From Oegoconia quadripuncta (Eukaryota > Arthropoda > Insecta > Lepidoptera > Autostichidae): a stretch of DNA of 64,000 bases. Below, one piece after another: positions 20,754-33,500 of the stretch (the first letter of the stretch is position 1; the number at the start of each line of letters is the position of its first letter). Position numbers and translations under genes: made by a program. The stretch lies in contig OX438751.1 in NCBI GenBank assembly GCA_949316235.1, forward strand, positions 25,635,885-25,699,884. The letters run 5' to 3'. The notes beneath the pieces were generated by a model that had not been told where the DNA came from, did no database searches, and saw only the letters and a list, made by a program, of their open reading frames with translations.

Positions 20754-22060
20754 TACATACTACCATTTTTTATCGGTTCTCCAAAAAAAATATATAAAAT
20801 TATTCGTGTACCTTTCAAGTATAGGCTATCAGGAAAGGTCTTCATGTAAAAGCTTTAATTTTCAAGAAAAACGCTGGAATGTAGTGACCCCTCAGAAGGT
20901 AATGAAATACGGGTGGAGGGTAATGATTAAAGGAAAGTAATGAAATTGATGAAAGTGTAATAAAGTATGGAAGCCGATGAACAGTCTGAAGATAAAATTG
21001 AGAATATATAATAAATAAAAGTCGTGAGTTTGTAATCGAAACTACGTTTTATTAATTAATCAGACATTTATTATTGCTATATGCATATGTATACAATAAT
21101 ATAGAAATTATAACAAATAAATGAAATTATCAATTAACCAACTTAATATTTGGTCTGGCTTTTTAGCTATAATTTTTTAGAATGAAATATATATTCAACC
21201 AAGTTCAACAAAATAATTTTAGGTCTTCTTCAAAACACTACACTTAGAAAAATTTACAAAACTTAATATGTTGTTATAAAAAAATCTTATAAAATATGAC
21301 ATAAAAATTAAATTTTTATGTCATACACTTACAAAAACTATGGAAGGCAAGAGGTGCGCGGGAGACGTGTTTAGTTTAGTAATGGTAACAGACAGACGGT
21401 ATGTTAAGTTTTTATGGAAGAAAATTAACGTTTTGTTTTGACAAAATTTTGAAGACGACTTTTTCTATGCTAACATTTATAAAAAATACTGTATTGTAGG
21501 TTCATACTCGTCCATGAATACTTTAAACAAAAGTGTGTCACAACGTTCTGAGGGACCATTTGGATAAGGAATGAAATGAAAAAATGTAGGTTTTCGTTCT
21601 ACATTTTTTTTATTATTAGGTTTGAACTTAATGATGATGGATATTTGAGATTACACTATGTTCCACCTTATTCATTAAAAAAAATACGATTAACTATGGT
21701 GTTCATGTCGAATGTTAACCCAGAATGGCGATTAGGACGAAACGGAAGAATCACTCATGTAACAATTCAGACTAAGGCGCAGAATTAATATAGTCCTAAC
21801 GACTAAGGTTTTGTTATGAGTGTAACAACAATTCGGCATAATCACCATGGAAGCATAATTTGAACCGCCCGCGAAAGGCTGTGACTAAGGAATTCTGACT
21901 ACATACTGCCAAATAATGTAAATTGTGTCTTTATTATTTCTTTATGCCGCATGCCGTGTCGTATCAGGAAGTCAAAAAAGGGCGAATGTAGAGAAGTTGG
22001 ATAGGACTCTTAAATATACTATACAATAATAAATATACTATCTCTTAAATATAAGAGATA
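20754..22060. other. No gene seen
   Basis: AT-rich sequence with only short scattered ORFs (one of 70 codons at 21576-21788 with no recognisable motif). Confidence 0.6.
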
Positions 22061-22069
22061 GTGTGTCTC

Positions 22070-22145
22070 TTTCTCCCTGGAACAGTACGATGCGACGGCA
22101 CCACTCCAAAACTGGTTTTAGTTTAGTTGGTGTACATCCGAATAT
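22070..22145 (+). repeat. MITE family H half element
   Basis: Matches 54000-54070 (ccaaaactggttttagttta) and lacks the other arm. Confidence 0.7.
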
Positions 22146-22269
22146 CTTTATTGTTATATAAGGGGTGTGTTCATAAACGCAAGAAGTTCCAGTTGCCCAG
22201 AGCAGGTTACATTTAATTTACCAATACCTGTTCCGGGTTAGGGGGTCTACCGCCTAACTCAAAACTATT

Positions 22270-22320
22270 GCACTGTCCGTCCTTGTCATTTTATTACGAT
22301 ATGACAAGGACGGACAGTGC
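22270..22320. repeat. Perfect 20-bp hairpin
   Basis: gcactgtccgtccttgtcat and its exact complement around an 11-base loop. A degraded relative is at 47745-47815. Confidence 0.85.
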
Positions 22321-22379
22321 ATTGACGTCATAAACGATGACAATACCCAAAGCAATAGTCTAATGTCAATTCCTTCCAA

Positions 22380-23775
22380 CCAAAGCAAAGAGTTCTTCTT
22401 CTTCTTCTTCTTATTTTTGAGGATGGCAACCAGTCAACCTCATTGTCGCGGGACATTACTGCCAGTTTCGAGTGAAAATTTTTATTTATCTTATTTCTTC
22501 AGTTTATAGGTCAGTCTCAATCAAAACAAGTAATTCGTCGTATACAGAGTCTAGTCGGCTTTTTGGCGGGAACTCGGCGAGTGAAGTAGCATTTTTCTTT
22601 ATAGGTCTTAATACCCAGACTCCTGAGGGAGAGTGGATTGTGTGGGACTTTCACCCCACAAAACCCCCCCGGTGGTCCAATTTGTGCATTCTAACTTTTG
22701 AAGCTTAATAATGGCAGAATATTGTGCAGCAAACGTTAGTGTTGGTGTACAGGTGAAGGGAAGTGTAAATTAAAGTGCGTAACGGAGCTTTCGGGTTCCC
22801 ACAAGAAGCCGCCAAAATCTTTTGTAAAGCATTCTGCCACTTTACTGAAGAATGACTTGACCGTGACTAGACTCTGTATACGACGAATTACTTGTTTTGA
22901 TTGAGACTGACCTTTAAACTGAAGAAATAAGTTAAATAAAAATTTTCACTCGAAACTGGCAGTAATGTCCCTCGACAATGAGGTTGACTGGTTGCCATCC
23001 TCAAAAATAAGAAGAAGAAGAAGAAGAGTCTAGTCACGGTCAAGTCATTCTTCAGTAAAGTGGCAGAATGCTTTACAAAAGATTTTGGCGGCTTCTTGTG
23101 GGAACCCGAAAGCTCCGTTACGCACTTTAATTTACACTTCCCTTCACCTGTACACCAACACTAACGTTTGCTGCACAATATTCTGCCATTATTAAGCTTC
23201 AAAAGTTAGAATGCACAAATTATAAGACTTATAAAGAAAAATGCTACTTCACTCGCCGAGTTCCCGCCAAAAAGCCAAAAGCAAAGAGTTCTGCTTCTTC
23301 TTATTTTTGAGGATGGCAACCAGTCAACCTCATTGTCGAGGGACATTACTGCCAGTTTCGAGTGAAAATTTTTATTTATCTTATTTCTTCAGTTTATAGG
23401 TCAGTCTCAATCAAAACAAGTAATTCGTCGTATACAGAGTCTAGTCACGGTCAAGTCATTCTTCAGTAAAGTGGCAGAATGCTTTACAAAAGATTTTGGC
23501 GGCTTCTTGTGGGAACCCGAAAGCTCCGTTACGCACTTTAATTTATACTTCCCTTCACCTGTACACCAACACTAACGTTTGCTGCACAATATTCTGCCAT
23601 TATTAAGCTTCAAAAGTTAGAATGCACAAATTTTAAGACCTATAAAGAAAAATGCTACTTCACTCGCCGAGTTCCCGCCAAAAAGCCAAAGCAAAGAGTT
23701 CTTCTTATTTTTGAGGATGGCAACCAGTCAACCTCACTGTCGAGGGACATTACTGCCAGTTTCGAGTGAAAAATT
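22380..23775. repeat. Inverted and direct repeat array beside the importin promoter
   Basis: Two blocks, a (~170 bp: gaggatggcaaccagtcaac to cgtatacagagtctagtc) and b (~245 bp: cacggtcaagtcattcttca to cccgccaaaaagcc), occur as a, inverted b, inverted a, b, a, b, partial a. One inverted b has an ~80-bp replacement (gagggagagtggattgtgtg). A lone inverted b with part of a is at 33145-33445 in intron 5. Confidence 0.85.
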
Positions 23776-24099
23776 GCCCCGATACAAAAGCCAAGCAAAC
23801 AGCAAAGAGTTATTTGACTTTGACAGCGTTAGTGTCGCCAGTCACAAAAAGGTAAAGAGGAAACTTGAAAATTACTAAAAAGATGTAAATGAGCTGCAGC
23901 CATAACACATAGAAAAAATTGTGTTTAATTATTTGCCGTTTAGCTCGCTTGCGTTCTAGCGCTGCATTTGGTAACGTAAACACCCCAAAAGTGAAGAAAA
24001 CGTAGCGTCTTCGCTAAATTGCTGTGATAGCATAACAACTATCACACATTTTATCAGTCATCTGTCAAAATAAGCGACATAACAGCAGCATTTTGAGAG

Positions 24100-24502
24100 A
24101 TGTGCGCGATATAACGTGTGTTAAACTATATCGTGTGTGGTCATGCTACCCATGTTGGTGGGTTGAGTTTGGGGCGAGGATATTTTTTCGCCTAGCGGGC
24201 GTGCATGAACGCGCCCACAGGAGCATTGCCAACTATTTACCATAGACAATTATAATCTATGTGTACATAGACCAGACTTGTTCATTAAAAAAAAAAGAAG
24301 AAAGAAAGAATTTTTCAAAAGGAAATGGACGATAATTTCGTGTTGTAGAATATTCTTTGTGAGGTTAAATGAATCAGCGACGCATATTGTGCCGTTAAAA
24401 CATGTTGGATTAGTTTCTATTCAATTAATTTTAAGTTGATTCTTTGTTTCATTGTGTATTTATCTACGTTTCATCACTCGAGCGCGCAACTACACAAGTA
24501 AA
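24100..24502 (+). promoter_or_regulatory. Importin alpha upstream region and probable 5' UTR
   Basis: About 400 bp of unique sequence lies between the last copy of the 22.4-23.8 kb repeat array and the start codon. I see no clear TATA box. An initiator-like TCATTG lies near 24450. The transcription start cannot be fixed from sequence, and a non-coding first exon further upstream is possible. Confidence 0.35.
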
Positions 24503-24565
24503 ATGGCGACTGACCAAATTAAAAACCGCATGCATGTTTTCAAGAACACTGGTAAAGATGTCGAT
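24503..24565 (+). CDS. Kap-alpha3: Importin alpha exon 1 (start codon, start of IBB)
   Basis: 21 codons beginning [15 protein letters not shown] and ending in GAT before the donor gtaagt. The next intron is only 95 bp (24566-24660) and ends in a good acceptor (gattttag). Start choice: this ATG is preceded by AAA and gives the short basic leader found before the Arg cluster in family members. The first ATG of exon 2 (24664) would cut off the start of the IBB. Confidence 0.93.
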
Positions 24566-27500
24566 GTAAGTAAATTAGCACAAAAATATCAGCTTGAGCG
24601 TGAACCGTTATAGTATACCAAGTATGGAATCCGTCTAACCTCATTTCATTGTGATTTTAGGAAATGCGCAGACGTAGGAATGAAGTGACAGTTGAACTTA
24701 GGAAGAATAAAAGGGAAGAGACTCTACAGAAACGCCGCAATGTGCCTATCAGTGACTCGACAGATGAGGACGAGATCGAGCGGGCCTTGGCTTCCACGGA
24801 CCTCAAGGAGCTGGTGATGAATGCCGCCAATGCCGAAAACCCTGAAGTGCAGCTAGCAGCTGTGCAGCAATGCAGAAAACTGCTCTCCTCCGACAAGAAT
24901 CCTCCGATCGACGAGTTAATAGCTACTGGAATCCTTCCCATCCTAGTTCAATGTCTATCCAGGGCAGACAACCCTACATTACAGTTTGAAGCTGCATGGG
25001 CATTAACGAATATAGCCTCTGGGACATCAGCACAAACAAATAAAGTCGTGCATGCTGGTGCAGTGCCTTTATTCCTGCAGCTACTCATGTCTCCACATGA
25101 AAATGTGTGCGAGCAAGCTGTGTGGGCACTAGGCAACATAATTGGAGATGGACCTGTACTCCGTGACTTTGTAATTGAGTTGGGAGTTGTGGAGCCTCTT
25201 CTAAACTTTATAAAGCCGGATATACCCATTACTTTCCTTCGCAATGTGACATGGGTGATTGTCAACCTGTGCAGGAGTAAGGACCCACCCCCACCTGTAA
25301 AGACCATACAGGAAATCCTCCCAGCCTTGAATGTACTCATAATGCACAACGATATAAATGTAAGTATTGTTAACCATCTAGATGCCCTGTCATTCCAGTT
25401 CCAGGCACAGTGACACCTACTCATCTATTTCCATAAATATAAAAGCCAACTACTTAAGTACTTTAAGACAAATAAAATCAACATAAACATAAATAAATGC
25501 AGCTCTACCATAACTGCCTCAATAAGGAAAATCCTACTACACCAACATCAGTGTTTACTTGATTAATAACAGAAATGAGTATATGGAATTTGACTGCATA
25601 CATCAGCTCTTAGCTTAAACATTTGCCTCTTTTCAAACACCAGTTTGTGGCAGAATTACTACAAAGTAGTAGTTGCCATTAAATAAAAAGAAGATACATC
25701 TGCCTTTGGAAGTTGATGGAGGGGGTGTCATAGAAGATTTGGATTTTTTAAATGTTTTTGCATTGGTTCTTGCTCACCTCTGATAAAATCATGGAAGTGC
25801 TCGCGCAGGGTCCATTTGAACTCCAAACTCACTACTAAGCAATTCTGGGTCACATGCAAGTGAATTATGAAGTAATGAACATTGTAGAAGGCTAGTAGGC
25901 GTGTAGAGAAGATGTTTACAACATTCGAGGAATTAAACAACTTTGAATGTTCACTGGGGTCCAATTGAACCCCTCGCGAGTGAAGGGTTAGAGCTTGTAA
26001 TAGTAGTTAAGGTTTCTCAGACGGGCAGGAGTGTGTTACTTGATAAGATCGAACTTTACATGCCCATTTTTCTTTTCTGTTCTTATCCCTTTTCATTGTA
26101 AAATTTCGCAGTGACATATACTTATTTGTAATACTTATACTGACCTAATATTGCTGTGTGCTACTCTCCATATTTATTATATTGGTGGAGATTTTTTATA
26201 AGCATTGTTTTTACTGATAATTGATAGTGAACACATGCCCTTTGTTATAAGGTTCTAGAATACTTCTAGTAACGAACTATCAACTCAAGAACAAAATAAT
26301 AGAAGATTATGCAAATAAACATTATATTGTATTTCTAAATATGATTCGGTCTCCTTGGCTTTATACAAAATGGACATTGTTGATTTCCATATTTAGTGCT
26401 CTGTTTGGTTGGCGGTAGGGCATCTAAATATCTGTCTACCATGCTACCACCATTGTAACACCAAGCAGCAACATTAAATGCATTGTTGTGTTCCAGTTAG
26501 CTATTCCCCCAATTAACTTTAATGGTTTTGGGTAAGAGTGGATTTCCTTCTTTGTCTTTCTTGTGATATGATAATGATACCTTTTTGTATAAATACCTTA
26601 CAATTGAGATAGTCATAATATTGGTCATAAATAGCCACCTACTTATTTAAAGACAGTGTATAATTCCATGGTCTATTTTTATCAAAATATATTAGGCACT
26701 AATAACTATCACTGGAATTCACTTTCACAAAGAAGATTGCCACAGCTGAGGTAGCAAACAATACAATGCATTATACTCTTTGTTGCACAAAATAATTTAC
26801 AATAACATTGTTATTCCTATGGTTTACTGGCAAATTCAATAAAGTGGATTAGATCAAGTATAATCAATATACAGGGCGTCCCAAAGTTATGGGACATGAA
26901 GGGGAAGTACCTTAAATATCGTAGATAGTGAATTTTGCTCAAAGAAGACTTTATGTTATTTTTAAAAGTTAGTAATTCTGCATTCATAGATTTTCTAAAA
27001 ATTATTTGCTTCGGCTGGGAATCGAACCGACTCAAATGTGAAAAAAAAAACACCCTACTTTTATGATGCCAATCGAAAGAATAGCTAAAAAATAATAACT
27101 CTGCCTAAGTAACATAGTATTTTAAAAGAAAGGAACAACGTGAAATTAATCATTTTAATCAAATAAAAAACATACATGAAACTGCCGTAGTCAATTAAGT
27201 AGGTATTTTTTTGTAAATTAATTAATTAAATGCTCAAAATGTGATCCCTCTTGTCTTACGCAAATCGCCAATCTTTTAATGAGCCCGCTGCCTGTTGATT
27301 TTCTAATCATTTTATGGTGAACACTCGATGTGATATGGCACAATTCTGTTTGCAACTCGCCTACGTACTCGTATCGCTTTTTGTATAGCATATCTTTCAC
27401 GTATCCCCAAAAGAAGAAATCTAATGGTGTGAGGTCCGGGGATCTGGCCGGCCATCTAATCGGTCCATTTGTACCAATCCATGTAGGAAAACATTCATTT

Positions 27501-30500
27501 AGAAAATCTGCTGCTCTCCGACTATTATGAGCCGGAGCTCCATCTTGTTGGAAAATTAAGTTTTCTTGCTCCGCCGCGGAATGGTTTCTTATCTTATCCC
27601 TTAAAATTTGAAGTATTCCTAAATACTTTTCTGTGTTCAAGGTTCCTTGGTAAAAATGGATTAAGAAAACCCGGTTTTTTAAAAGTCCGCACCAACAGTT
27701 GAGTGAAAAACGCACTTGGTTATTAGTTTCAGTCACTCGTAGGGGATTTTCTTTAGACCAAATACGATTATTGTTGCGGTTATACATACCGTTATTGCTA
27801 AAGTTAGATTCGTCTGTCCAAATAATATTATCCAAAAAATTTGGATCTTCGAGCAATCGTGCCTGGATATCAAGACAGAAATTTTTTCTCCTTTCTGTAT
27901 CGCCCGGAAGTAATCTTTGAACCAATCGTCCTTCAACATAACTCTTAAAACCGTGTTTTTTTAATACACGGTGTATTTTACTTTTTGAAACTCCATTTCA
28001 TGTTCTCCTTCTCTCACCGATGCTTTCGGAAAAGCCGAAAAGTAAATTAAAATACCAAGTTCTTCGTCGTTGATCGTATGGTTTTCTTGCTGTGGTTCTC
28101 TTGGGCGTTTATCGAAACGTCCCAGAGTTTTCAAATTGTTCACAAGCCTTTTCAAAACTTTACGAGGCGGTATTTGTCTATCAGGATATTTTACGCCATA
28201 CCACCGCAAACTTCTAGAGATATCTTTATCGTTCAAAAAATATGCTTCCATTAGATCAAAACTTACTTGATATGCCATGTTCGCAATAAATTAACACAAT
28301 AACACTTGTGTAAGTGAATTGAGACTAAACAGATCAATATCCGAAAAACAAACGCTCGCACATACTGTTCCATTTTCAAATTTAAGAACAACATTTAAAA
28401 ATATCACTTCTTTTTAAAATATCTTAAAAAGTATGCATTCAAACAAACGCTGTCATAAACTGTTCCATTTTCAAATTATAAATTATTTATTTTTGTTTTT
28501 AATTTGCCTTCTGTCTAGCTTACAGAGGACGTATTGAAATACAAGTTTTATCATTTCATCTACACGTGCACTTATAATAAGGAAAACTATGTTAGTACCT
28601 ATTTTATGAAGTGGGTACTTATTTACGAATAATCAATGCTATCTTTGGAATGATAATATCGCTACTTTTCGAACGTCGTCGGCAATAAATAACTTTCTTG
28701 AAATTTGACTCAATCATTTTATGTTGTTCCTTTCTTTTAAAATACTATGTTACTTAGGCAGAGTTATTATTTTTTAGCTATTCTTTCGATTGGCATCATA
28801 AAAGTAGGGTGTTTTTTTTTTCACATTTAAGTCGGTTCGATTCCCAGCCGAAGCAAGTAATTTTTAGAAAATCTATGAATGCAGAATTACTAACTTTTAA
28901 AAATAACATAAAGTCTTCTTTGAGCAAAATTCACTATCTACAATATTTAAGGTACTTCCCCTTCATGTCCCATAACTTTGGGACGCCCTGTATAGATAGT
29001 GAAGAGCACTATCGTTCACATATTATTATTGTAATAACGATGTAGTCTCTTTAGTCAAGTCATAATTATTTTTGTTGAAAAGTAATTTCTTTTTTTTTTT
29101 TTTTTTTAATGCATATTTTTTGTCCCATTTATTTTTAAAAGTTTTCACTGATTGAGCCACAAAATCATCAGACAATTTCCATGTGTATATTTGGCTCTGG
29201 TATTTTTATAGTCATAGTGGATTTTATAGTCAAAGTGCCTAATGTATCTATGCTCTATCACCAATTGGTTTTCTTATTATCACTTTGTCTGCTATTTTGA
29301 AATACTCGCCTTCTATTTCAGATTCTAGTAGACACAGTATGGGCAATTAGCTACCTAACGGACGGTGGTAACGAGCAGATACAGATGGTGATTGAATCTG
29401 GTATTGTGCCCAAACTGATCCCGCTGTTATCCCATACGGAGGTGAAGGTGCAGACAGCAGCGCTACGCGCAGTCGGCAACATAGTCACAGGCACAGATGA
29501 ACAGACTCAGGTGGTGTTGAACTGCGATGCCCTGGCACATTTCCCTTCATTATTATCACATCAGGTAAGAACGAGCATTGTTGTAATTGAAAACCATATT
29601 GAAATGACTTGAAAATCATATTTGATTGAAAGTTTGAGAGGTATAAGTTGTGGTGTAGTCACATTTTCTATTTGTTTTCGATTACGGAAGTTTAAGAATG
29701 TCTGCAGTGGTCACTGCTAGGATGGGGTGACTACTAGTGGCATTTTAATGTGAGTGTTCCTGTGCTTCAGAAGCCACATTAAACAGTCAGTGTCAGTTGT
29801 TTTCAATTGAAGGCAGTTGTTAAACCAAGCCTGTGGCCTACAAGGACAGCTTAAAAACACTTGACAGTCATACTTTTTAAACCACCCCTGTGCCCCAACA
29901 GTGGGGTGTGTATGGTTTTTCATGTGTTCAAAAGACTTTAATAGACCCTTTGTAGGTTTTACAAGACAATGAGTGTACATTCCAAGTTTAGAACTCCTAC
30001 TACATTAATTTATGTAAGCTTGAAGGCCTATGTTCAGCAGTGGATCTCCTGTGGGTGATATGGTGATGATGAATTGCTTAAAACTAAAGTACAAAGAACA
30101 GCCACCACAATGGTCGCATAGTTTGTCAGTATTTTACAAACAGAAACGCTTGAGAAAACTTGCACGTCCTCCTGATAGGAAGTCTCCTGCTGCCTCCCAG
30201 GCACCACTCTGGTACACCTAAGTAATGAGTATGCCTAGTCTCGTGCTTCATTGAAAAAATATTGTTATGAAGTCAGCACTGAGCATAAAAATTAAGCTTA
30301 TTTATAAAATCTCGACATTTTATTACATTGTGAACTTATTGAAGACACGTGCACATATTTTACATATTTGCTTTGTATGATCTGATTGATGAGTGTATAG
30401 ATAAAGGAAGATAAAAAGCCATTTCTGACTAACAATAATGCTTAGAACTATATCTCAAAATTCATATATAGTTTTGTAAACGCCCAGTGAAATTTCTTTT

Positions 30501-33500
30501 AATATAGGTAAGAAATCCCTTGTGTATAAGGGTATCCTCCATCTATTTCCACCTATACTTGCCCTTGCAACTTTTAGCCATTTAGATCCCGCGATAACTG
30601 TGAGATCATCAACCCAGCGCACAAGGGCCCACCCAGTTGGACTCTGCATGTTTAGTGGGGTTCCGGTATCCAAGTGTTGTGTCCAACCCATTGCTCCTTC
30701 ATTTTAAGGCCAAATTGGGGAGCATCTATCAAGGAACAAAAGAAAATTGACAGACGCTCATTTGTTCTTGTTTGTACTGTTCATGCTTTGTTCTTGATAA
30801 TTATATATTAAAAATTTTGTAAAACAGAAAGAAAAGATCTGCAAGGAAGCTGTGTGGTTTCTATCTAACATCACAGCAGGCAACAAGCAACAAGTGCAAG
30901 CGGTGATCGATGCCGGTCTCCTGCCCAAGATAGTGGAGAACCTCAGCAAGCGAGAGTTTCAGACTCAGAAGGAAGCCGCGTGGGCAGTCTCCAACTTGAG
31001 CATAAGTGGAACGAAGGAACAGGTCGCGACCCTTATCAATTGTGGTGTGATCCCACCATTCTGCAACCTTTTGGGTTGCAAGGATACCCAAGTTATAAAT
31101 GTAAGAATTTTTTGTTTTCTAATTACCATACATTTTTTTTTATTTCATTATGATGCCTGCCCATTACAAAACTTTAGGAATCTTTAGCTATTATGTGGAG
31201 CGTAAACATTTTTTTTTTCATTTTTTCTTGACTCTACAAATATTTATTCTATATCATTATTCCCTGATGCAATTCTCCCCTTTTGGACCATGAGTTTACA
31301 AACACACATAATCAGGAATTTACTTGCAGATGTTTTTTAAATTTGCAGCCAGATTTGCTTGCAGTGCTTTTTGTGCATGTATCTTAAACTATCGAAACTT
31401 CCACGAAATAGCCTCATTCGCCATAAGCCACGGTAAAGTTAGCCTCAGCCCCACAAGAGTACCATGGTAAAATTAGCCTCAGTCCCCTCGAGGTTCCCAT
31501 GGCTAAGTTAGCCTCAGTCAGTCTTTTTGTGGAATACATTACTGAGGATATTAGGTTAAACATAACCAGCCATGTATGCCGAATTGATTTTCATGTCAAA
31601 TTACAAAACTTATCACATTTATCAAATCCTCAATCTTCACATTCACAGGTGGTTCTAGACGGCCTCAGCAATATGCTCAAGATGGCCGGCGAGAATGCGG
31701 AACAGGTGGCCAGCATGATCGAGGAGTGCGGCGGCATAGACAAGATTGAGTCACTTCAGAGCCATGAGAAAGTCGAGATATACAAGATGGCGTATGATAT
31801 CATCGAGCAGTATTTCGCTGGAGAGGTAAGGATACACATACAAAATGACTAAATATATAATTTATAATGTGTTTTATGCGTGTACACTTTTATTTATTTC
31901 AACGTAAGATACATGATATCATTTGTTGCGTGTCAATGTATAAGCATTACATTAAAAACAGTAACATAACACAAAAACTGTGCACTCGTGGCGCAGTCGC
32001 ACTCGGTATTCATTTGATTAGCAATGTTAAGCATGGTCTGGCGCGGTCTGTCCTTGGATGGGTGACCACTGATGGCATTTTAATACGAGTGTTTCCATGC
32101 TTCAGAGAGCACGTTAAATAGTCTGTCCCGGTTGCTTCCAATTGAAGGCAGTCAATGAACTAAGTCAGCGGATTAACAACACTTGACTGTCAGGTGTCCG
32201 TATTGGCCCCATGTGGTTCGATTATGGCCCATACCCAATCCTATTGAGAGGAGGCTGTGCCCCAACTGTGGGGACTATTTTGGAAGGCTCTTGGTGATCA
32301 CAAAAACGTTACAATTAAAAAATTTAATATTTACAATGTGGTCAATTTTTGGAAACTACTAATTTGTCATCATGACATCCAACTAGCATAAGTTTATTTT
32401 ATAACATTTACTTTTTGTTGTGCTCTGGTTGCTTGATATGAAATAGCTAGTCCCCCAAATAAGTTGGCGGTATTCTTTTCGGCGCGCTTCCACTTTGAAG
32501 TGTACATATAAAAAATATCCTTTTATGTCACATTCTTTTTACAAATTTTTTAAGTTGCTGCTTGTTCAAAATACAATTTTCCCCTAAGAGGAACAAGCAA
32601 GAAACTCTAAGGTAATTTCCTGATTAAGGTGTCATGATGAACGCAATCAAATGCCTTGGACAAGTCGCAGAATACTCCTATTGCATCCCGAGAATCTTCC
32701 CAAGCTTCAAAAATATGTTATAAGATCTCGACACCCGCGTCGGCTGTCGAGCGGCGGTTCTTATGTCATGGTATCGTGTTGTGGCGTTCATAATAAATTA
32801 TTCTTATTTTTACATATATAAAGTCACGCCTGTTTCCCGTAGGGGTCGGCAGAGACCACAGACTTCCACTTTCATTCTGACATCTCTTTCTGCTAGTACA
32901 TAAATGCAAAATACTAATAAATCTCTGCACTTGGCAGTGACTGGTACCATGTTTTGAAATAGCGTGCATCGGAGTCGTTATTCAAAATGAAACGCTCCTT
33001 ATGACTCAGTTTGCTAAACAAAATGTCCGCACGACTGCTCCGATATAAGTAGATACATCTGCGCACATATTTGCGCTAGCGTACTGCGGCCAGCTTATAC
33101 TGGTAGTGTATCAGTGGTTACAATTTTTACTTAGTAAAATGGTTTGAGGCTTTTTGGCGGGATCTCGGCGAGTGAAGTTGCATTTTTCTTTATAATTCTT
33201 ATAATTTGTGCATTCTAACTTTTGAAGCTTAATAATGGCAGAATATTTCCAGCAAACGTGTGTGTGTAAATTAAAGCGCGTAACGGAGCTTTCTGGTTGC
33301 CACAAGAAGCCGCCAAAATCTTTTGTAAAGCATTCTGCCACTTTACCGAAGAATGACTTGACCGTGACTGGACTCTGTATACGCCAAGTATACGACGAAT
33401 TACTTGTTTTGACTGAGACTGACTTATAAACTGAAGAAATAATATAAAACTTTTGTTGGTAATGTTTAATGAACTTAGCCATTTCAAGTATGTACAAACA

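Noticed and set aside
24657..25424. Minus-strand ORFs opposite importin exon 2
   Set aside because: Shadows of the conserved plus-strand coding exon.
26817..27053. 78-codon ORF starting [10 protein letters not shown], repeated at 28809, 49987 and 50871
   Set aside because: Lies in the mariner inverted repeats, so it appears four times by structure. No known domain.
27330..27530. Plus-strand ORFs across the transposase
   Set aside because: Shadows of the minus-strand transposase frame.
32020..32075. 5S rRNA gene
   Set aside because: Only the 3' half resembles 5S rRNA, and it is joined to a SINE body.
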